DNA of 64,000 nucleotides from Xenophilus sp. Marseille-Q4582. GTDB lineage: Bacteria > Pseudomonadota > Gammaproteobacteria > Burkholderiales > Burkholderiaceae_C. The stretch spans positions 1 through 64,000 of the forward strand of contig NZ_CAKAKO010000006.1 of the NCBI RefSeq assembly GCF_916700565.1. The letters are read 5' to 3'. The notes below the pieces were generated by a model. It did not search any database, was not told the origin of the DNA, and worked only from the letters and a program-made list of their open reading frames with translations. The position numbers and the translations under genes were made by a program. Shown here piece by piece: positions 36,681-45,457 of the stretch (position 1 is its first letter; every line of letters begins with the position of its first letter).

Positions 36681-38001
36681 CAGGCCGTTGAAAAATCCCC
36701 TGCGAGCGTCCGCGTCGGCCGCTACGATCTGAAGCCATCCCGGAACAACTGCGACAAGAAAGATGAGAGGCAACCAAGACTTCCAGGGGGCGATGTTTAG
36801 CTACATCAGCCTTGAAGAAAGAGTGCCAGCGGCACACCCGCTGCGCAAGTTGCGCGCCGTGGTGGATGCGCTGCTGTCGAGCATGAACAGCGAGTTCGAA
36901 GCGGTGTACGCCCGCCGTGGCCGCCCCTCGGTGCCGCCGGAGATGCTGCTCAAGGCCTTGCTGCTGCAAATCCTGTTCTCCATCCGCAGCGAACGCCAGC
37001 TGGTCGAGGCGGTCAACTACAACCTGCTGTACCGCTGGTTCGTGGGCCTGAACATTGAAGACAAGGTCTGGGACCACTCCACCTTCAGCGCCAACCGCGA
37101 ACGCCTCTTCAACGAAGACCTGGCGCGCGCCTTCTTCGAGCGCGTCAAGCTCAGCGCCCAGTGGGGCCGGCTTGCCAGCGACGAACACTTCAGCGTGGAC
37201 GGCACGCTGATTGAGGCCTGGGCCTCGCACAAGAGTTTCAAACGCAAAGACGACGACAGCGGCACGCCACCCGGACGCAACCCCGAGGTGAACTTCAAAG
37301 GGCAGGAGCGCTGCAACGACACCCACGCCAGCACCACCGATGCCGATGCCCGGCTGTTCAAGAAGAGCGCGGGCGACAAATCTCGCCTGTGCCACATGGG
37401 GCACATCCTCATGGAGAACCGCAACGGGCTGATCGTGGATGTGGAGATCACACATGCCAGTGGCACCGCCGAGCGCGAGGCGGCGCTGGCGATGCTCAAA
37501 CGCCGGGGAAACAAGAACAAGCGGGCCACGGTCGGGGCCGACAAAGGTTACGACAGCCAGGCCTTCATCAAGGGCTGCCGAAAGCTCAAAGTCACGCCAC
37601 ACGTGGCGGCCAAGGACAAGCACTCGGCGGTCGATGGCCGCATCCGGCGCCACGAGGGCTACAAGACCAGCCTCAAAGTGCGCAAGCGCATCGAGGAGGC
37701 CTTTGGCTGGATCAAGACAGTGGGTGGTCTGGCCAAGACCAAATTGATCGGTCAGGCCAAGCTCGCGGGCCAGGCGCTGCTGTGCTTTGCCACCTACAAC
37801 CTGGTGCGCATGGGCAGTCTGGGCGGCTGGTGGGACGCGCATCATGCGTGAACCATGGGATACGTGCGCCCGGAACGGGCAAAACGGCCTGCAAACAGGC
37901 CGAAATGGCCGCTCCAATCGCTGCGCAGGCCAGTTTGGGCGATCCGTTTCTTCGAAATCCACGACCCTGGCGCGTTCGATGAGCATTTTTTCAACGGCCT
38001 G
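36681..38001 (+). mobile_element. IS5-family element, copy 3 (1321 bp)
   Basis: Same inverted ends and length as the other two copies, opposite orientation. Flanked by TTAG at 36677-36680 and 38002-38005. Inserted between the prophage Rz gene and the next phage gene. Confidence 0.93.
36763..37851 (+). CDS. IS5-family transposase, copy 3
   Basis: 362 residues, translation identical to copies 1 and 2, intact, with the same DDE landmarks. Confidence 0.93.
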   Translation: MRGNQDFQGAMFSYISLEERVPAAHPLRKLRAVVDALLSSMNSEFEAVYARRGRPSVPPEMLLKALLLQILFSIRSERQLVEAVNYNLLYRWFVGLNIEDKVWDHSTFSANRERLFNEDLARAFFERVKLSAQWGRLASDEHFSVDGTLIEAWASHKSFKRKDDDSGTPPGRNPEVNFKGQERCNDTHASTTDADARLFKKSAGDKSRLCHMGHILMENRNGLIVDVEITHASGTAEREAALAMLKRRGNKNKRATVGADKGYDSQAFIKGCRKLKVTPHVAAKDKHSAVDGRIRRHEGYKTSLKVRKRIEEAFGWIKTVGGLAKTKLIGQAKLAGQALLCFATYNLVRMGSLGGWWDAHHA

Positions 38002-38046
38002 TTAGGTTGCCCGCATCTTCCGCCCCGCCCTCGCGCGCGGGAAACC

Positions 38047-38541
38047 CTACGGGGGGCTCAGGGAGAGGTAGGCGCGCTCGCAGGCGAGGCCGGCGATTCG
38101 GAGGCGGTCAGCGAATTCCGCCAGTTCTCCCGCTCGCTGGTCAGCCCGACCGAGCACGTCAACAAGCACGTCGAGGGAGGCCGAATCAGGCTGGGCCGGG
38201 CCTGTGCCGGCAGCGGCGGGACGCGGGCAGGCTCGACGGGCGGCACTGGCGGCTGCTGCGCGCAGGCTGTCACGAGCAGCGCGAGCATCGGCAAGCTGGC
38301 CCTCCAGGGCGTTGATTTCGGTCTGCGCGGCATTGGCCACCTCCTGCACGTCGCGCGTGCGCTTCGCTTCAATCTGGCGTTCGCGAGCCTCGGCGTCCGC
38401 CCTCGCCTTCTCAGCGGTCAGCCGGAACTCGGCCAGCGCGGTGCGCGCGTTGTTGCCGCGCATGCGCTCCACGCCGCCCCAGGCGAGCGCGCCTGCCAGA
38501 GCCAGGGCAAGCCAGAGGCGGAGGTCGAGCAGCGCGGTCAT
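38047..38541 (-). CDS. Rz-like i-spanin
   Basis: 164 residues. An N-terminal membrane anchor (LLDLRLWLALALAGALAWGG, residues 4-23) is followed by a long charged coiled coil (about 35-100), the layout of phage inner-membrane spanins. It starts by ATGA overlap with the endolysin stop. With Rz1 it fuses inner and outer membranes at lysis. Its stop codon lies within a recurring intergenic hairpin. Confidence 0.8.
   Translation of the reverse strand: MTALLDLRLWLALALAGALAWGGVERMRGNNARTALAEFRLTAEKARADAEARERQIEAKRTRDVQEVANAAQTEINALEGQLADARAARDSLRAAAASAARRACPRPAAAGTGPAQPDSASLDVLVDVLGRADQRAGELAEFADRLRIAGLACERAYLSLSPP
38058..38333 (-). CDS. Rz1-like o-spanin lipoprotein embedded in Rz
   Basis: Lies in a different frame wholly inside the Rz gene. 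From ATG 38333 (an upstream start at 38372 is also open) it has a basic N-terminus, a hydrophobic stretch and the lipobox LVTAC, followed by a proline-rich segment (QQPPVPPVEPARVPPLP). Embedded, proline-rich lipoproteins are typical of Rz1. It is 91 residues; the C-terminal part is longer than in many Rz1 proteins. Confidence 0.72.
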   Translation of the reverse strand: MPRRPKSTPWRASLPMLALLVTACAQQPPVPPVEPARVPPLPAQARPSLIRPPSTCLLTCSVGLTSERENWRNSLTASESPASPASAPTSP

Positions 38542-39047
38542 GCCGCAGTGGCCAGCTTCAAGCACCAGTTCATCTCGTACCGGCGCCGGTTCTGCAGGCC
38601 CTGCACGTAGACGCCGCGCGCGTAGCTCCACACCGGCCGGCCATCGGGTCCGTAGGCCAGCGCGCGGCATGCGTTCTCGCGCTGGCCGTCCCGCATCAGG
38701 TGCGCCGCTCGTGAGTTGCACGCGGCCGTCTTGCCCACGTTGATCGCGAACAGCGTCATCGCGTCGAAGCTGTTCTGGTCCATGCGCTCGGCAGGGATGC
38801 AGGCCAGGATCGCGCGGCCGTACTCGGTGGCGGTCTGCCGGTCAATGGCGTCGCACTCGGCTTGCGTGAGCGTCGAGCCCACCGGGCGCGGGGGCTGCGT
38901 GCGACCGCTGCAGTATGTCGGGAGGCCGCCAGCCAGCTTGTCGGCGTAGACGGTCAGGCGCTGGCCTTCCCACAGGTGCATTGCGCCCAGGATCGCGGCG
39001 CTGGCCAGGGTGAGCGCGCCCGTGGCGGCCTTGGCCTTCGGGGTCAT
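38538..39047 (-). CDS. Endolysin, lysozyme of GH24 type with signal-anchor
   Basis: 169 residues. An N-terminal weakly hydrophobic segment rich in Gly/Ala (about 7-25) looks like a signal-anchor-release domain. The muramidase motif follows: Glu27 (HLWEGQRLT), Asp36 (VYADKLAGG) and Thr44. It cleaves peptidoglycan once released from the membrane. It overlaps the holin-like gene and Rz by 4 bp on each side. Confidence 0.85.
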   Translation of the reverse strand: MTPKAKAATGALTLASAAILGAMHLWEGQRLTVYADKLAGGLPTYCSGRTQPPRPVGSTLTQAECDAIDRQTATEYGRAILACIPAERMDQNSFDAMTLFAINVGKTAACNSRAAHLMRDGQRENACRALAYGPDGRPVWSYARGVYVQGLQNRRRYEMNWCLKLATAA

Positions 39048-39379
39048 TCGTCGGCCCCGGGCCGCAACTCGGCCCATTCGCTGGCGGTGTACACGTAGCG
39101 CTTCTTCGGCTTGATCCAGCCCAGCCGCTCCAGCATCGGGCGCCAGAACTTTTTCCAGAACCACTCGCCCATCAGGAGCGCGGTGTACAGGCCGGCCAGG
39201 ATCGACGCGATGGTGCCCCAGGGGATGGCGTTGATCGCCGACCAGGTGGCGTAGCTTGCGCCAGCGGTGGCGGACTGCACGACCTGATCGGCCACGTCCG
39301 CCTTGGCTGTGACGGCTGCAGCAATCGCTGTCGCCGCCTTCGCCACTGGCATGCTGATGTCGGTTGCTGAGTTGTGCAT
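39044..39379 (-). CDS. Holin-like membrane protein
   Basis: 111 residues from ATG 39379. One clear membrane segment (about 50-72, AIPWGTIASILAGLYTALLM) is followed by a basic C-terminal tail; a weak alanine-rich segment (12-28) may be a second. The position directly before the endolysin supports a holin or pinholin role. No family name could be fixed. Confidence 0.65.
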   Translation of the reverse strand: MHNSATDISMPVAKAATAIAAAVTAKADVADQVVQSATAGASYATWSAINAIPWGTIASILAGLYTALLMGEWFWKKFWRPMLERLGWIKPKKRYVYTASEWAELRPGADE

Positions 39380-39429
39380 GGCCGGCATCTTCCCGGCCGG
39401 CACCCGCGCGCGCGAACCCTTGTGGGGTG

Positions 39430-39744
39430 TCAGCGCTCCAGGATCTTGAGGAACACCGACCGGTCATCGGTGCGGCCGTCGGCAGTAGTGACGCGGAACG
39501 TGAGGCGCTGCGTCTTGCCTGCGATTCCGCCAGACACCCAGGCCGTCACGGTGGTGGCGTCGTTCGCGCTGCTTTCGACCGTCAGCCCGTCCTCGGCCAC
39601 GATCTCGTGCGACACGATGGTGTCGCTGACGTTCTGCAGCCATGGCCCCCAGTCCTGCGAGTAGTCGAGGACCGCATCCGGGTCCTTGTCGATGGTCGGG
39701 CCCTTGCCGTCATCGCGGTACGTGGTCGGCTTGATGGTGGCCAT
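39430..39744 (-). CDS. Phage virion-associated protein, possible fibre/tail adaptor
   Basis: 104 residues, mostly beta in pattern (AEDGLTVESS, TVTAWVSGGIAGKTQRLTFRV). It resembles small phage proteins found beside tail fibres that hold an Ig-like or adaptor fold. It lies between the Ala-rich protein and the holin. Confidence 0.55.
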   Translation of the reverse strand: MATIKPTTYRDDGKGPTIDKDPDAVLDYSQDWGPWLQNVSDTIVSHEIVAEDGLTVESSANDATTVTAWVSGGIAGKTQRLTFRVTTADGRTDDRSVFLKILER

Positions 39745-39753
39745 GTCGTTTCC

Positions 39754-40620
39754 TCAGCCCGCAGGCGGAATGACCAGCGCGCGCCGCTCGCCGGCAATGG
39801 TGATGGATCTGGACTCGGCGCCGGGCGTCCAGCGGCGGGACTCGGGGGTGATCGCGTAGCCGCGAGACTCGGCCGTCACCACCCATGTGCGCGGGGTGCG
39901 CTCGAAGGTGTAGTCGTGCCGGACGGTGGCGACCTGCAGCGCCGCCGGTTGGACCTGCGCGGCGAAGGCGGAAACGATGACTGCGGCCGTCGCCTCCTGC
40001 TCGCCGGCCTGTTGTTGCTGTGCGGCTGCAGCCACCGGCACGAGCGCCGTTGCGACCTGGGCGGCAGCCGGGACCAGTTGCGCAGCCCCAGCCCGCGCGA
40101 GAACAGCGGCGGCGGCCGTCTGTAGCGGAGCAGGAACGAGCTGGGCGGCCTGGGCCTGCAGCGTCTCGCCCACCACGGCGGCGGTGGCGGCCTGCACTGC
40201 CTGCGGCACGCTCTGCGAGGCCTCGGCCAGCACGACAGCCTGCGCGACTGCGACTTGCGCGGCCTGGCCGGCGACCTGTGCTGCAGCCGCAGCAATGAGC
40301 GTTTGCGCTGTCGCGGCCTGCGCTGGTGCCGGGACCGCCTGCGCAGCCTCGGCCGAGCGCGTGGCCAGGACAACAGCGGTAGCATCCTGTACAGCAGTGG
40401 TCACGGACTGCGCCGCGCTCGCCGACACCACGACCTGGGCCGTGGCCACCTGCACGGGCGCGGGCACCGACTGTGCCGCCACCGCCGCCACCAGCACCAC
40501 GGCCAGTGCCGACTGGGCGGCCTGCAATGCGGTCTGCGCGGCAGACGCATTGCGCCCAGTTGAAGCAACCGGGCGCGCGGCCGTGCTCAGCGGAGAGGAT
40601 GAGTAGGGGCGTCCGAGCAT
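39754..40620 (-). CDS. Ala/Val/Gln-rich repetitive virion protein, probable fibre component
   Basis: 288 residues. About residues 25-235 consist of imperfect repeats of roughly 25-30 residues built on AAQ.VPAPVQVATA. A short C-terminal domain with ESRGYAIT and ESRSITIAGERRAL follows. The regular heptad-like spacing suggests a long helical rod or coiled-coil shaft. No homologue was recognised. Start 40620 follows the previous stop by one base. Confidence 0.6.
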   Translation of the reverse strand: MLGRPYSSSPLSTAARPVASTGRNASAAQTALQAAQSALAVVLVAAVAAQSVPAPVQVATAQVVVSASAAQSVTTAVQDATAVVLATRSAEAAQAVPAPAQAATAQTLIAAAAAQVAGQAAQVAVAQAVVLAEASQSVPQAVQAATAAVVGETLQAQAAQLVPAPLQTAAAAVLARAGAAQLVPAAAQVATALVPVAAAAQQQQAGEQEATAAVIVSAFAAQVQPAALQVATVRHDYTFERTPRTWVVTAESRGYAITPESRRWTPGAESRSITIAGERRALVIPPAG

Positions 40621-40621
40621 G

Positions 40622-41260
40622 CTACTCGGCAGACCAAATGCCGAACCCAGGTGGGGCAGTAATCGCCCACGACGCCGGGTCTACGAGGCTCATGCGTGCA
40701 CCAACACCTCGCGGGTTGACTGCAATTCTGCAACTCGCGCCCGCCGCGAATGTGTACGTGGGCGATGTACCGGCGGCGGGATCTCCGCCACCCATCCACC
40801 CTGTGTCGCTCCATCGTCCAAGCCATACACGCCCTGCACCGACGTCGACGGCCATGCGCATCCGATCCCCCGCGGCGACAGGCGAGGTCGTGGAGGCGTT
40901 CGTGCGCACGCCGCCTGTGTACGAACTGCGACCAATCCCGTTCGTGCTATCGACCCATGACGCGAATCCCGATGCGTCGCTGCCCAAATAGGCCGTGTAG
41001 CTGCCGGGCGTCCCAACATAGATGCCGGCAGCACACGCCTGATTCGTCCCGCCCCGGGTGTCCAACACGAATTCAACGTAGTACTTGCCGGTCGTTTTTG
41101 CGGCCTTCGACAGGGCGAATCCCGCGTTGTCTTCCGTGGGAGACGCAGACTTGTCACCGTTGCTCAGCGCGACGTTCGACGCCTTTGCGGAAGAGTCGAG
41201 GGCGACCTGAGCAAGGGCGCGCCCAAGGAGCAACCCGCGATGACCAATCAGCCCGCTCAC
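40622..41260 (-). CDS. Phage tail protein with SPRY-like domain
   Basis: 212 residues from GTG 41260, overlapping the upstream stop. The middle and C-terminal parts fit a SPRY/concanavalin-like fold: KYYVEFVLDT, AAGIYVGTPGSY, SGFASWVDSTNG, AGDRMRMAVDVGAGRVWLGR. Such domains occur on phage fibres and may bind receptor sugars or proteins. Confidence 0.62.
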   Translation of the reverse strand: MSGLIGHRGLLLGRALAQVALDSSAKASNVALSNGDKSASPTEDNAGFALSKAAKTTGKYYVEFVLDTRGGTNQACAAGIYVGTPGSYTAYLGSDASGFASWVDSTNGIGRSSYTGGVRTNASTTSPVAAGDRMRMAVDVGAGRVWLGRWSDTGWMGGGDPAAGTSPTYTFAAGASCRIAVNPRGVGARMSLVDPASWAITAPPGFGIWSAE

Positions 41261-41913
41261 ACGCGTCCCTTGCTGAGCGTGGCGTCCCACTTCGTGCCTT
41301 GGTCGAAGCTGGTCAACGCGAGCAGGTCCACCGCTCCCGAGCCGGTCGACACCGCCGGCGCCGAGCCCTCCCAGCGGAACGACGACGGCCACGCCACAGT
41401 GCGGGCCGTGCTGTCCTGCGTGATGCGAAGCATGAGGCTGCGCGCCCGGCCCGCCGACGGCGCGTTGGTGAACGTGATGTTGGTCACGTTGGCCGTCAGC
41501 GCGAGGGTGAAGTAGTTGCCCAGGCTAAGGTCGATGTTGACCACCCCCGAGGCGATGGCCAGAGCGTTGACAGCATCTGCCCCGCGCAATTGCGCCAGCA
41601 GGCCGGCCGGCACACCAAGGCCCACCCGCTTCGTGCCGGCCGGCCAGTTCACCGCCGACCCCGCATTGCTGCTCGCGGCCACGGACGTGCGCGTCAGCGT
41701 GCCGCCAGTGCCCCAGGTGTAGGTCCCAACCTCCCAATCCCCCGTTGGCACGCCGTTGCTGTCCACGGCCTCGACGAACGCGTCCACGGTGTCGCCGTTC
41801 GCGCAGGCCGCCGAGAAAGCGCGGAAGCCTGTGACGGCGCCGGCCAGGGTGTATGTGCCCGTGCCGGTGGTGGTCGTCGTCTCCAGGACGCGATCAGCGA
41901 TGACGTGCGCCAT
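41257..41913 (-). CDS. Phage tail-fibre-like protein
   Basis: 218 residues. The N-terminal part (DRVLETTTTTGTGTYTLAGA, then FVEAVDSNGVPTGDWEVGTY) is typical of the N-terminal module of many phage fibre proteins. The rest is beta-rich. It lies in the fibre module, 8 bp after the neighbouring gene. Confidence 0.68.
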   Translation of the reverse strand: MAHVIADRVLETTTTTGTGTYTLAGAVTGFRAFSAACANGDTVDAFVEAVDSNGVPTGDWEVGTYTWGTGGTLTRTSVAASSNAGSAVNWPAGTKRVGLGVPAGLLAQLRGADAVNALAIASGVVNIDLSLGNYFTLALTANVTNITFTNAPSAGRARSLMLRITQDSTARTVAWPSSFRWEGSAPAVSTGSGAVDLLALTSFDQGTKWDATLSKGRV

Positions 41914-41921
41914 GCCTCACC

Positions 41922-42329
41922 TCACGCGCCGGGCATGGTCTTGGTCCAGCCGGTGATGTTCACGCCCTGCCCGCTGGCGATGCTGGTGTTGTCGATGGTC
42001 ACATCGCCGCCGCCGCCGGTCGCCGTGATGGAGCCCTGCTCGTGGCACGTGGTGCCGGCGCTGTCGAAGATGCGGTAATGCCCGGCCGTCCCGGTGCCGG
42101 TGGCCGTGCCCGCGATGGGCACGCTGCCCAGTTGCTTGACGCCGCCGGAGGCCGCGGGCGACCAGTCGCTGCCCAGGCTGAATTCGACCAGCAGCGTGCC
42201 CGTGCTCGCCGCCGCGCAGTTGGCGGGTGCAGCGCCAGTGCGGAACTGGACTTTCGCAGACGTGCCGATGGCCGTTTCCCAGGCGTCGGCCATTGCATTG
42301 CGCACGGCGGTGGAGTTCTGAACGGTCAT
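41922..42329 (-). CDS. Small phage virion protein, paralogue of 48415-48858
   Basis: 135 residues from ATG 42329. The N-terminus MTVQNSTAVRNAM parallels MTVKSSTGLRNAM in the gene at 48415-48858, and both have CAAASTGTLL/ADAATTGATL-like segments. It is a beta-rich structural protein of unknown role. Confidence 0.6.
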   Translation of the reverse strand: MTVQNSTAVRNAMADAWETAIGTSAKVQFRTGAAPANCAAASTGTLLVEFSLGSDWSPAASGGVKQLGSVPIAGTATGTGTAGHYRIFDSAGTTCHEQGSITATGGGGDVTIDNTSIASGQGVNITGWTKTMPGA

Positions 42330-42397
42330 GGTCGGCCCTCGATGAAGTGCCGTCATGGTCCGCGCTGGCGCGCGCGGCGCGAAACCCTATAGGGGGT

Positions 42398-43768
42398 TCA
42401 CACGCTGCTGCTGTCGCTGCCGCTGATGCTGACGCTGGCGTTCACGCCGTTCAGGGCTGCGCTGGCCGCCGTGCCCACCATCTGCGCATTGCGCGTGGCC
42501 ACGTTCGCCTTGGAGTCGCCCACGGCCGCGGCGGTACGCTGGTTGCCCTCGGCCGCGCGCTGGTTCAGCTCTGCCTGCTGCGCGCTCACGCGGTTGTAGC
42601 CGTCCTGCACCTGGGCCAGCAGCGTGTTGTTGGCCAGCAGTGTGTCCAGGCGCTTCGTGAAGTGCTCCACGCGGGCGCGCAGGTTCGCCTGTTCCTGGTT
42701 CACTTCCAGGTTGCCCCGATCGATCTGCAGGCGCGCGCGGATGTCCTCGGCCTCTTTCTGCAGGCGGCGCAGGTCCATCTGGCTGGCTTGGTTCGCCAGC
42801 TCGCCACGCATGCGCAGGTCGGCGTCCGCGATGTTTAGGCGCACGCGCGGCTCCAGCGCTGCGGCCTCGGCGCTGTAGAGCGCGACCATGCTCTGGTTGA
42901 ACTGCGTGCGCAGGCCGGCCAGCGACGTGGTCAGCTGCATGGCCGTCTGCGGGCCCAGGATCAGCGTGCGGATGTAGTCGCCGGCCGCAGCGATGGACTT
43001 GATGCGCAGGTCGATCACCTGGCCCACGGCGAACCGGGTGTTCTCCAGCTCCACCTTCCACGACTCGATGGCGATGGTCCGGCTCTGGTCCGCCAGCTTG
43101 TTGCGCGAGTCCAGGGCGATGGCCTGGCGCATGCCCATCAGTGCGCCGGTCGGTAGCGGCCAGCGGCGGTTCGCCGCCAGGGTGTCGGCCTCCATCTCCG
43201 CGCGCGCCTGCTCGCCCATGATGCGGGCCCGGTCGCGTTCCCACAGCGCGCGCTCCACGTCGGCATTGACGCCCGTGCCGCCCTGCGTGATGGCCCGGTC
43301 CAGCCAGCCCATTGCCGCGTCGAAGTAGCTGCTGGGGAAGAAGCGGGTCAGGAAGTCCAGGAACGTGCCCGTCAGCATGGCCTCGATCTGCTGCCGGGTG
43401 CTGTCGTACATCAGGTAGCCGGCGTTCGGGTCTTCCACCTGCAGCACCGGCCGCGCCGGCGGGAGGTAGGAGGTGTCGAGCGGCACCGACTGCACCACGG
43501 GCGCGGGCCCGGTCGGCTTCTGGTAGCCGGAGTCGATGGCGATGTTCGCCGCCTGCGGTGCATTGGCCGGCACTGCGACCGGCGCGAAGTCGTGCCGGCG
43601 GTCGATCAGCGAAGGCGCCACCGACTGGTTCTCGATGCGGTCCAGGTAGGTGATCGCCGTGGCGAACAGCTCGCGCGCCTGGCGGAAAAGCTCGTCGCTC
43701 GACTCCCACGCGCGCTCCACCACCGCGGCCAGTACGGCGGGTGCGCCGCCAGTCGGTCCAGTTGCCAT
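42398..43768 (-). CDS. Long helical phage protein, possible internal virion or ejection protein
   Basis: 456 residues, strongly helical, with long charged stretches (about 180-420) and a Gln/Asn/Ser-rich tail. There is no signal peptide or enzyme motif. The position between the virion proteins and the fibre module and the coiled-coil character would suit an internal or injected protein. That role is inference. Confidence 0.55.
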   Translation of the reverse strand: MATGPTGGAPAVLAAVVERAWESSDELFRQARELFATAITYLDRIENQSVAPSLIDRRHDFAPVAVPANAPQAANIAIDSGYQKPTGPAPVVQSVPLDTSYLPPARPVLQVEDPNAGYLMYDSTRQQIEAMLTGTFLDFLTRFFPSSYFDAAMGWLDRAITQGGTGVNADVERALWERDRARIMGEQARAEMEADTLAANRRWPLPTGALMGMRQAIALDSRNKLADQSRTIAIESWKVELENTRFAVGQVIDLRIKSIAAAGDYIRTLILGPQTAMQLTTSLAGLRTQFNQSMVALYSAEAAALEPRVRLNIADADLRMRGELANQASQMDLRRLQKEAEDIRARLQIDRGNLEVNQEQANLRARVEHFTKRLDTLLANNTLLAQVQDGYNRVSAQQAELNQRAAEGNQRTAAAVGDSKANVATRNAQMVGTAASAALNGVNASVSISGSDSSSV

Positions 43769-43769
43769 A

Positions 43770-45455
43770 TCAGATTCTCCGGGTCAGGTCGGCCACGATG
43801 ATTTCCACGCCGTCGACCTCGAAGTCGGCGCCGTCTTGGTTCATCAGTTGCAGGTTCACATAGTTGCTCTTGAGGCCCTTGCCGGGCGTCACGCGGCCCT
43901 GGCGAAGATGCTCGCTGTAGCTGCGCGTCGGGTAGACGTATGTCGCGCCTTCGGCATCCACAGACAGCAGCAGCGGCGCCTCTGCGGTCATGCTGATGTA
44001 GCACTGCGCAACGGTCTTCTTCTGGCTGCCGCCGAAGTCCAGCCGGCCCAGGTCGATCACGCTGGCGATCTCTGCGCCGGCATCGTCCGGGCCGTCCAGC
44101 AGGTACAGGCCGCCCTGCCCTGCGCCGTAGAACTGGTCGCCGATGCGCGCGAAGCTGTTGAACGGGTAGTTCGTGTAGCGCGTGCTTCCGCCGCTCTTCA
44201 CGTTCAGCACCCACACCTCCGTGCCGTCATCGCCGGCCGCCGACACGTTGAACCGCAGGCCCAGGCGCATGCCCAGCTGCACGTCCACGGTGCTGACGCT
44301 GGAGCCTTCCCAGTCCAGGCTCAGTTGCAGGCCCAGGGCGAGATCCACCACGCTCGCGGTGCTGACTTCGACGTCCAGGCCGAACGACAACCCGAAACCG
44401 ACGGCCACCGTCTCGGCGGCCACGGCCTCGAAGTCCAGGCCCAGTTCCAGGCCAAACTCCACATCGACCGTTGTGGCCTCTGCCACGTCGACCTGCAGGC
44501 CCAGCTGCAAACCGAACGCCACGTCCACCGTGCTGATGCTCTCCACCTCCACCGACAGGCCCAGCTGCAGGATGAGCGCGACGCTGACCGTCGGCAGTCC
44601 AGGCTGCGCCGACAAGTGGCCCGACATGGGCGCCATCTCGGCGAACAGGTAGCCGCCCACGCGCTCTGCGATGAATCCCGCCATCGGCGCCATCGAGCCC
44701 TGCACGCTGCCCAGGCCGCCGGTGACGGAGTAGCCGCCAAAGCCCAGCGGCGCCAGCGTGGCGTCGAGCACCACCGGCCGCGGCGGGCCCGACCGAGCGT
44801 CCCCGAAGAAGCCCAGCGGCTGCATCACGGCATTGAGCGATCCGCTGTTGGGGCCGGTGGCGAACAGTGAGGCGGTCAGCGGCGCCATGACGGCGTCGAC
44901 GTACGCGCCCGGCGCGCGCTGCGCGATGGATGCCGCCAGCGGGGCCATGACCGCATTCACCGCTGCGCCACCGGCTGCCTCGGAGATGAAGGCGCCCACG
45001 GCTGGCAGCGTAGCGTCCAGCTTCGCGACGCGCGCCACGGACGTGCGGTCGTACAGCGTCGGGGTGTGGATCAGGTCATCGGGACGAGCGAACGCCGCGG
45101 CCAGGTACAGCTCTTCGGTGGGCTCGACCAGGTAGTCGAACTCGCCGCGCAGGAAGCCGGACACGTAGATGCGCACCGTGATGCCGTTGAACTCGATGCG
45201 GATCTCGTCCTCGCCCGAGTAGCTCCCCAGCGGATGGTCGACGCTGTACTGCTGACCGTCCATGAACCACGCCAGCGCGCCCGACAGCGCATGAACCCCG
45301 AAGAGGATGTGGTTGGCGCCGTAAGGCGGCGTGTCGGCGCGCGAGAAGCCGACGACGACCTGGTGGGTGGTTCGTGGGATGAAGAAGGTTGCGGCGCCGG
45401 CGCCGACGACGTTGTCTAGCGAGCGACCTTGTGCGGTGAGACTGTAGTCGGCCAT
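43770..45455 (-). CDS. Large phage virion protein with short tandem repeats
   Basis: 561 residues from ATG 45455. An N-terminal lectin-like region (10-130) includes FNGITVRIYVSGFLRGEFD. Residues about 160-270 hold repeats around VNAVMAPLAASIA. Residues about 285-400 hold six repeats of about 22 residues of the type VDVAFGLQLGLQVDVAEATT. The C-terminal domain (400-561) includes GGLYLLDGPDDAGAEIASVID. It is a probable tail or spike component. Confidence 0.6.
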   Translation of the reverse strand: MADYSLTAQGRSLDNVVGAGAATFFIPRTTHQVVVGFSRADTPPYGANHILFGVHALSGALAWFMDGQQYSVDHPLGSYSGEDEIRIEFNGITVRIYVSGFLRGEFDYLVEPTEELYLAAAFARPDDLIHTPTLYDRTSVARVAKLDATLPAVGAFISEAAGGAAVNAVMAPLAASIAQRAPGAYVDAVMAPLTASLFATGPNSGSLNAVMQPLGFFGDARSGPPRPVVLDATLAPLGFGGYSVTGGLGSVQGSMAPMAGFIAERVGGYLFAEMAPMSGHLSAQPGLPTVSVALILQLGLSVEVESISTVDVAFGLQLGLQVDVAEATTVDVEFGLELGLDFEAVAAETVAVGFGLSFGLDVEVSTASVVDLALGLQLSLDWEGSSVSTVDVQLGMRLGLRFNVSAAGDDGTEVWVLNVKSGGSTRYTNYPFNSFARIGDQFYGAGQGGLYLLDGPDDAGAEIASVIDLGRLDFGGSQKKTVAQCYISMTAEAPLLLSVDAEGATYVYPTRSYSEHLRQGRVTPGKGLKSNYVNLQLMNQDGADFEVDGVEIIVADLTRRI

Positions 45456-45457
45456 GG

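Noticed and set aside
39754..40620. Repeat series considered as a CRISPR-like array
   Set aside because: Repeats are imperfect, contiguous and code for a repetitive protein; there are no uniform spacers and no cas genes.
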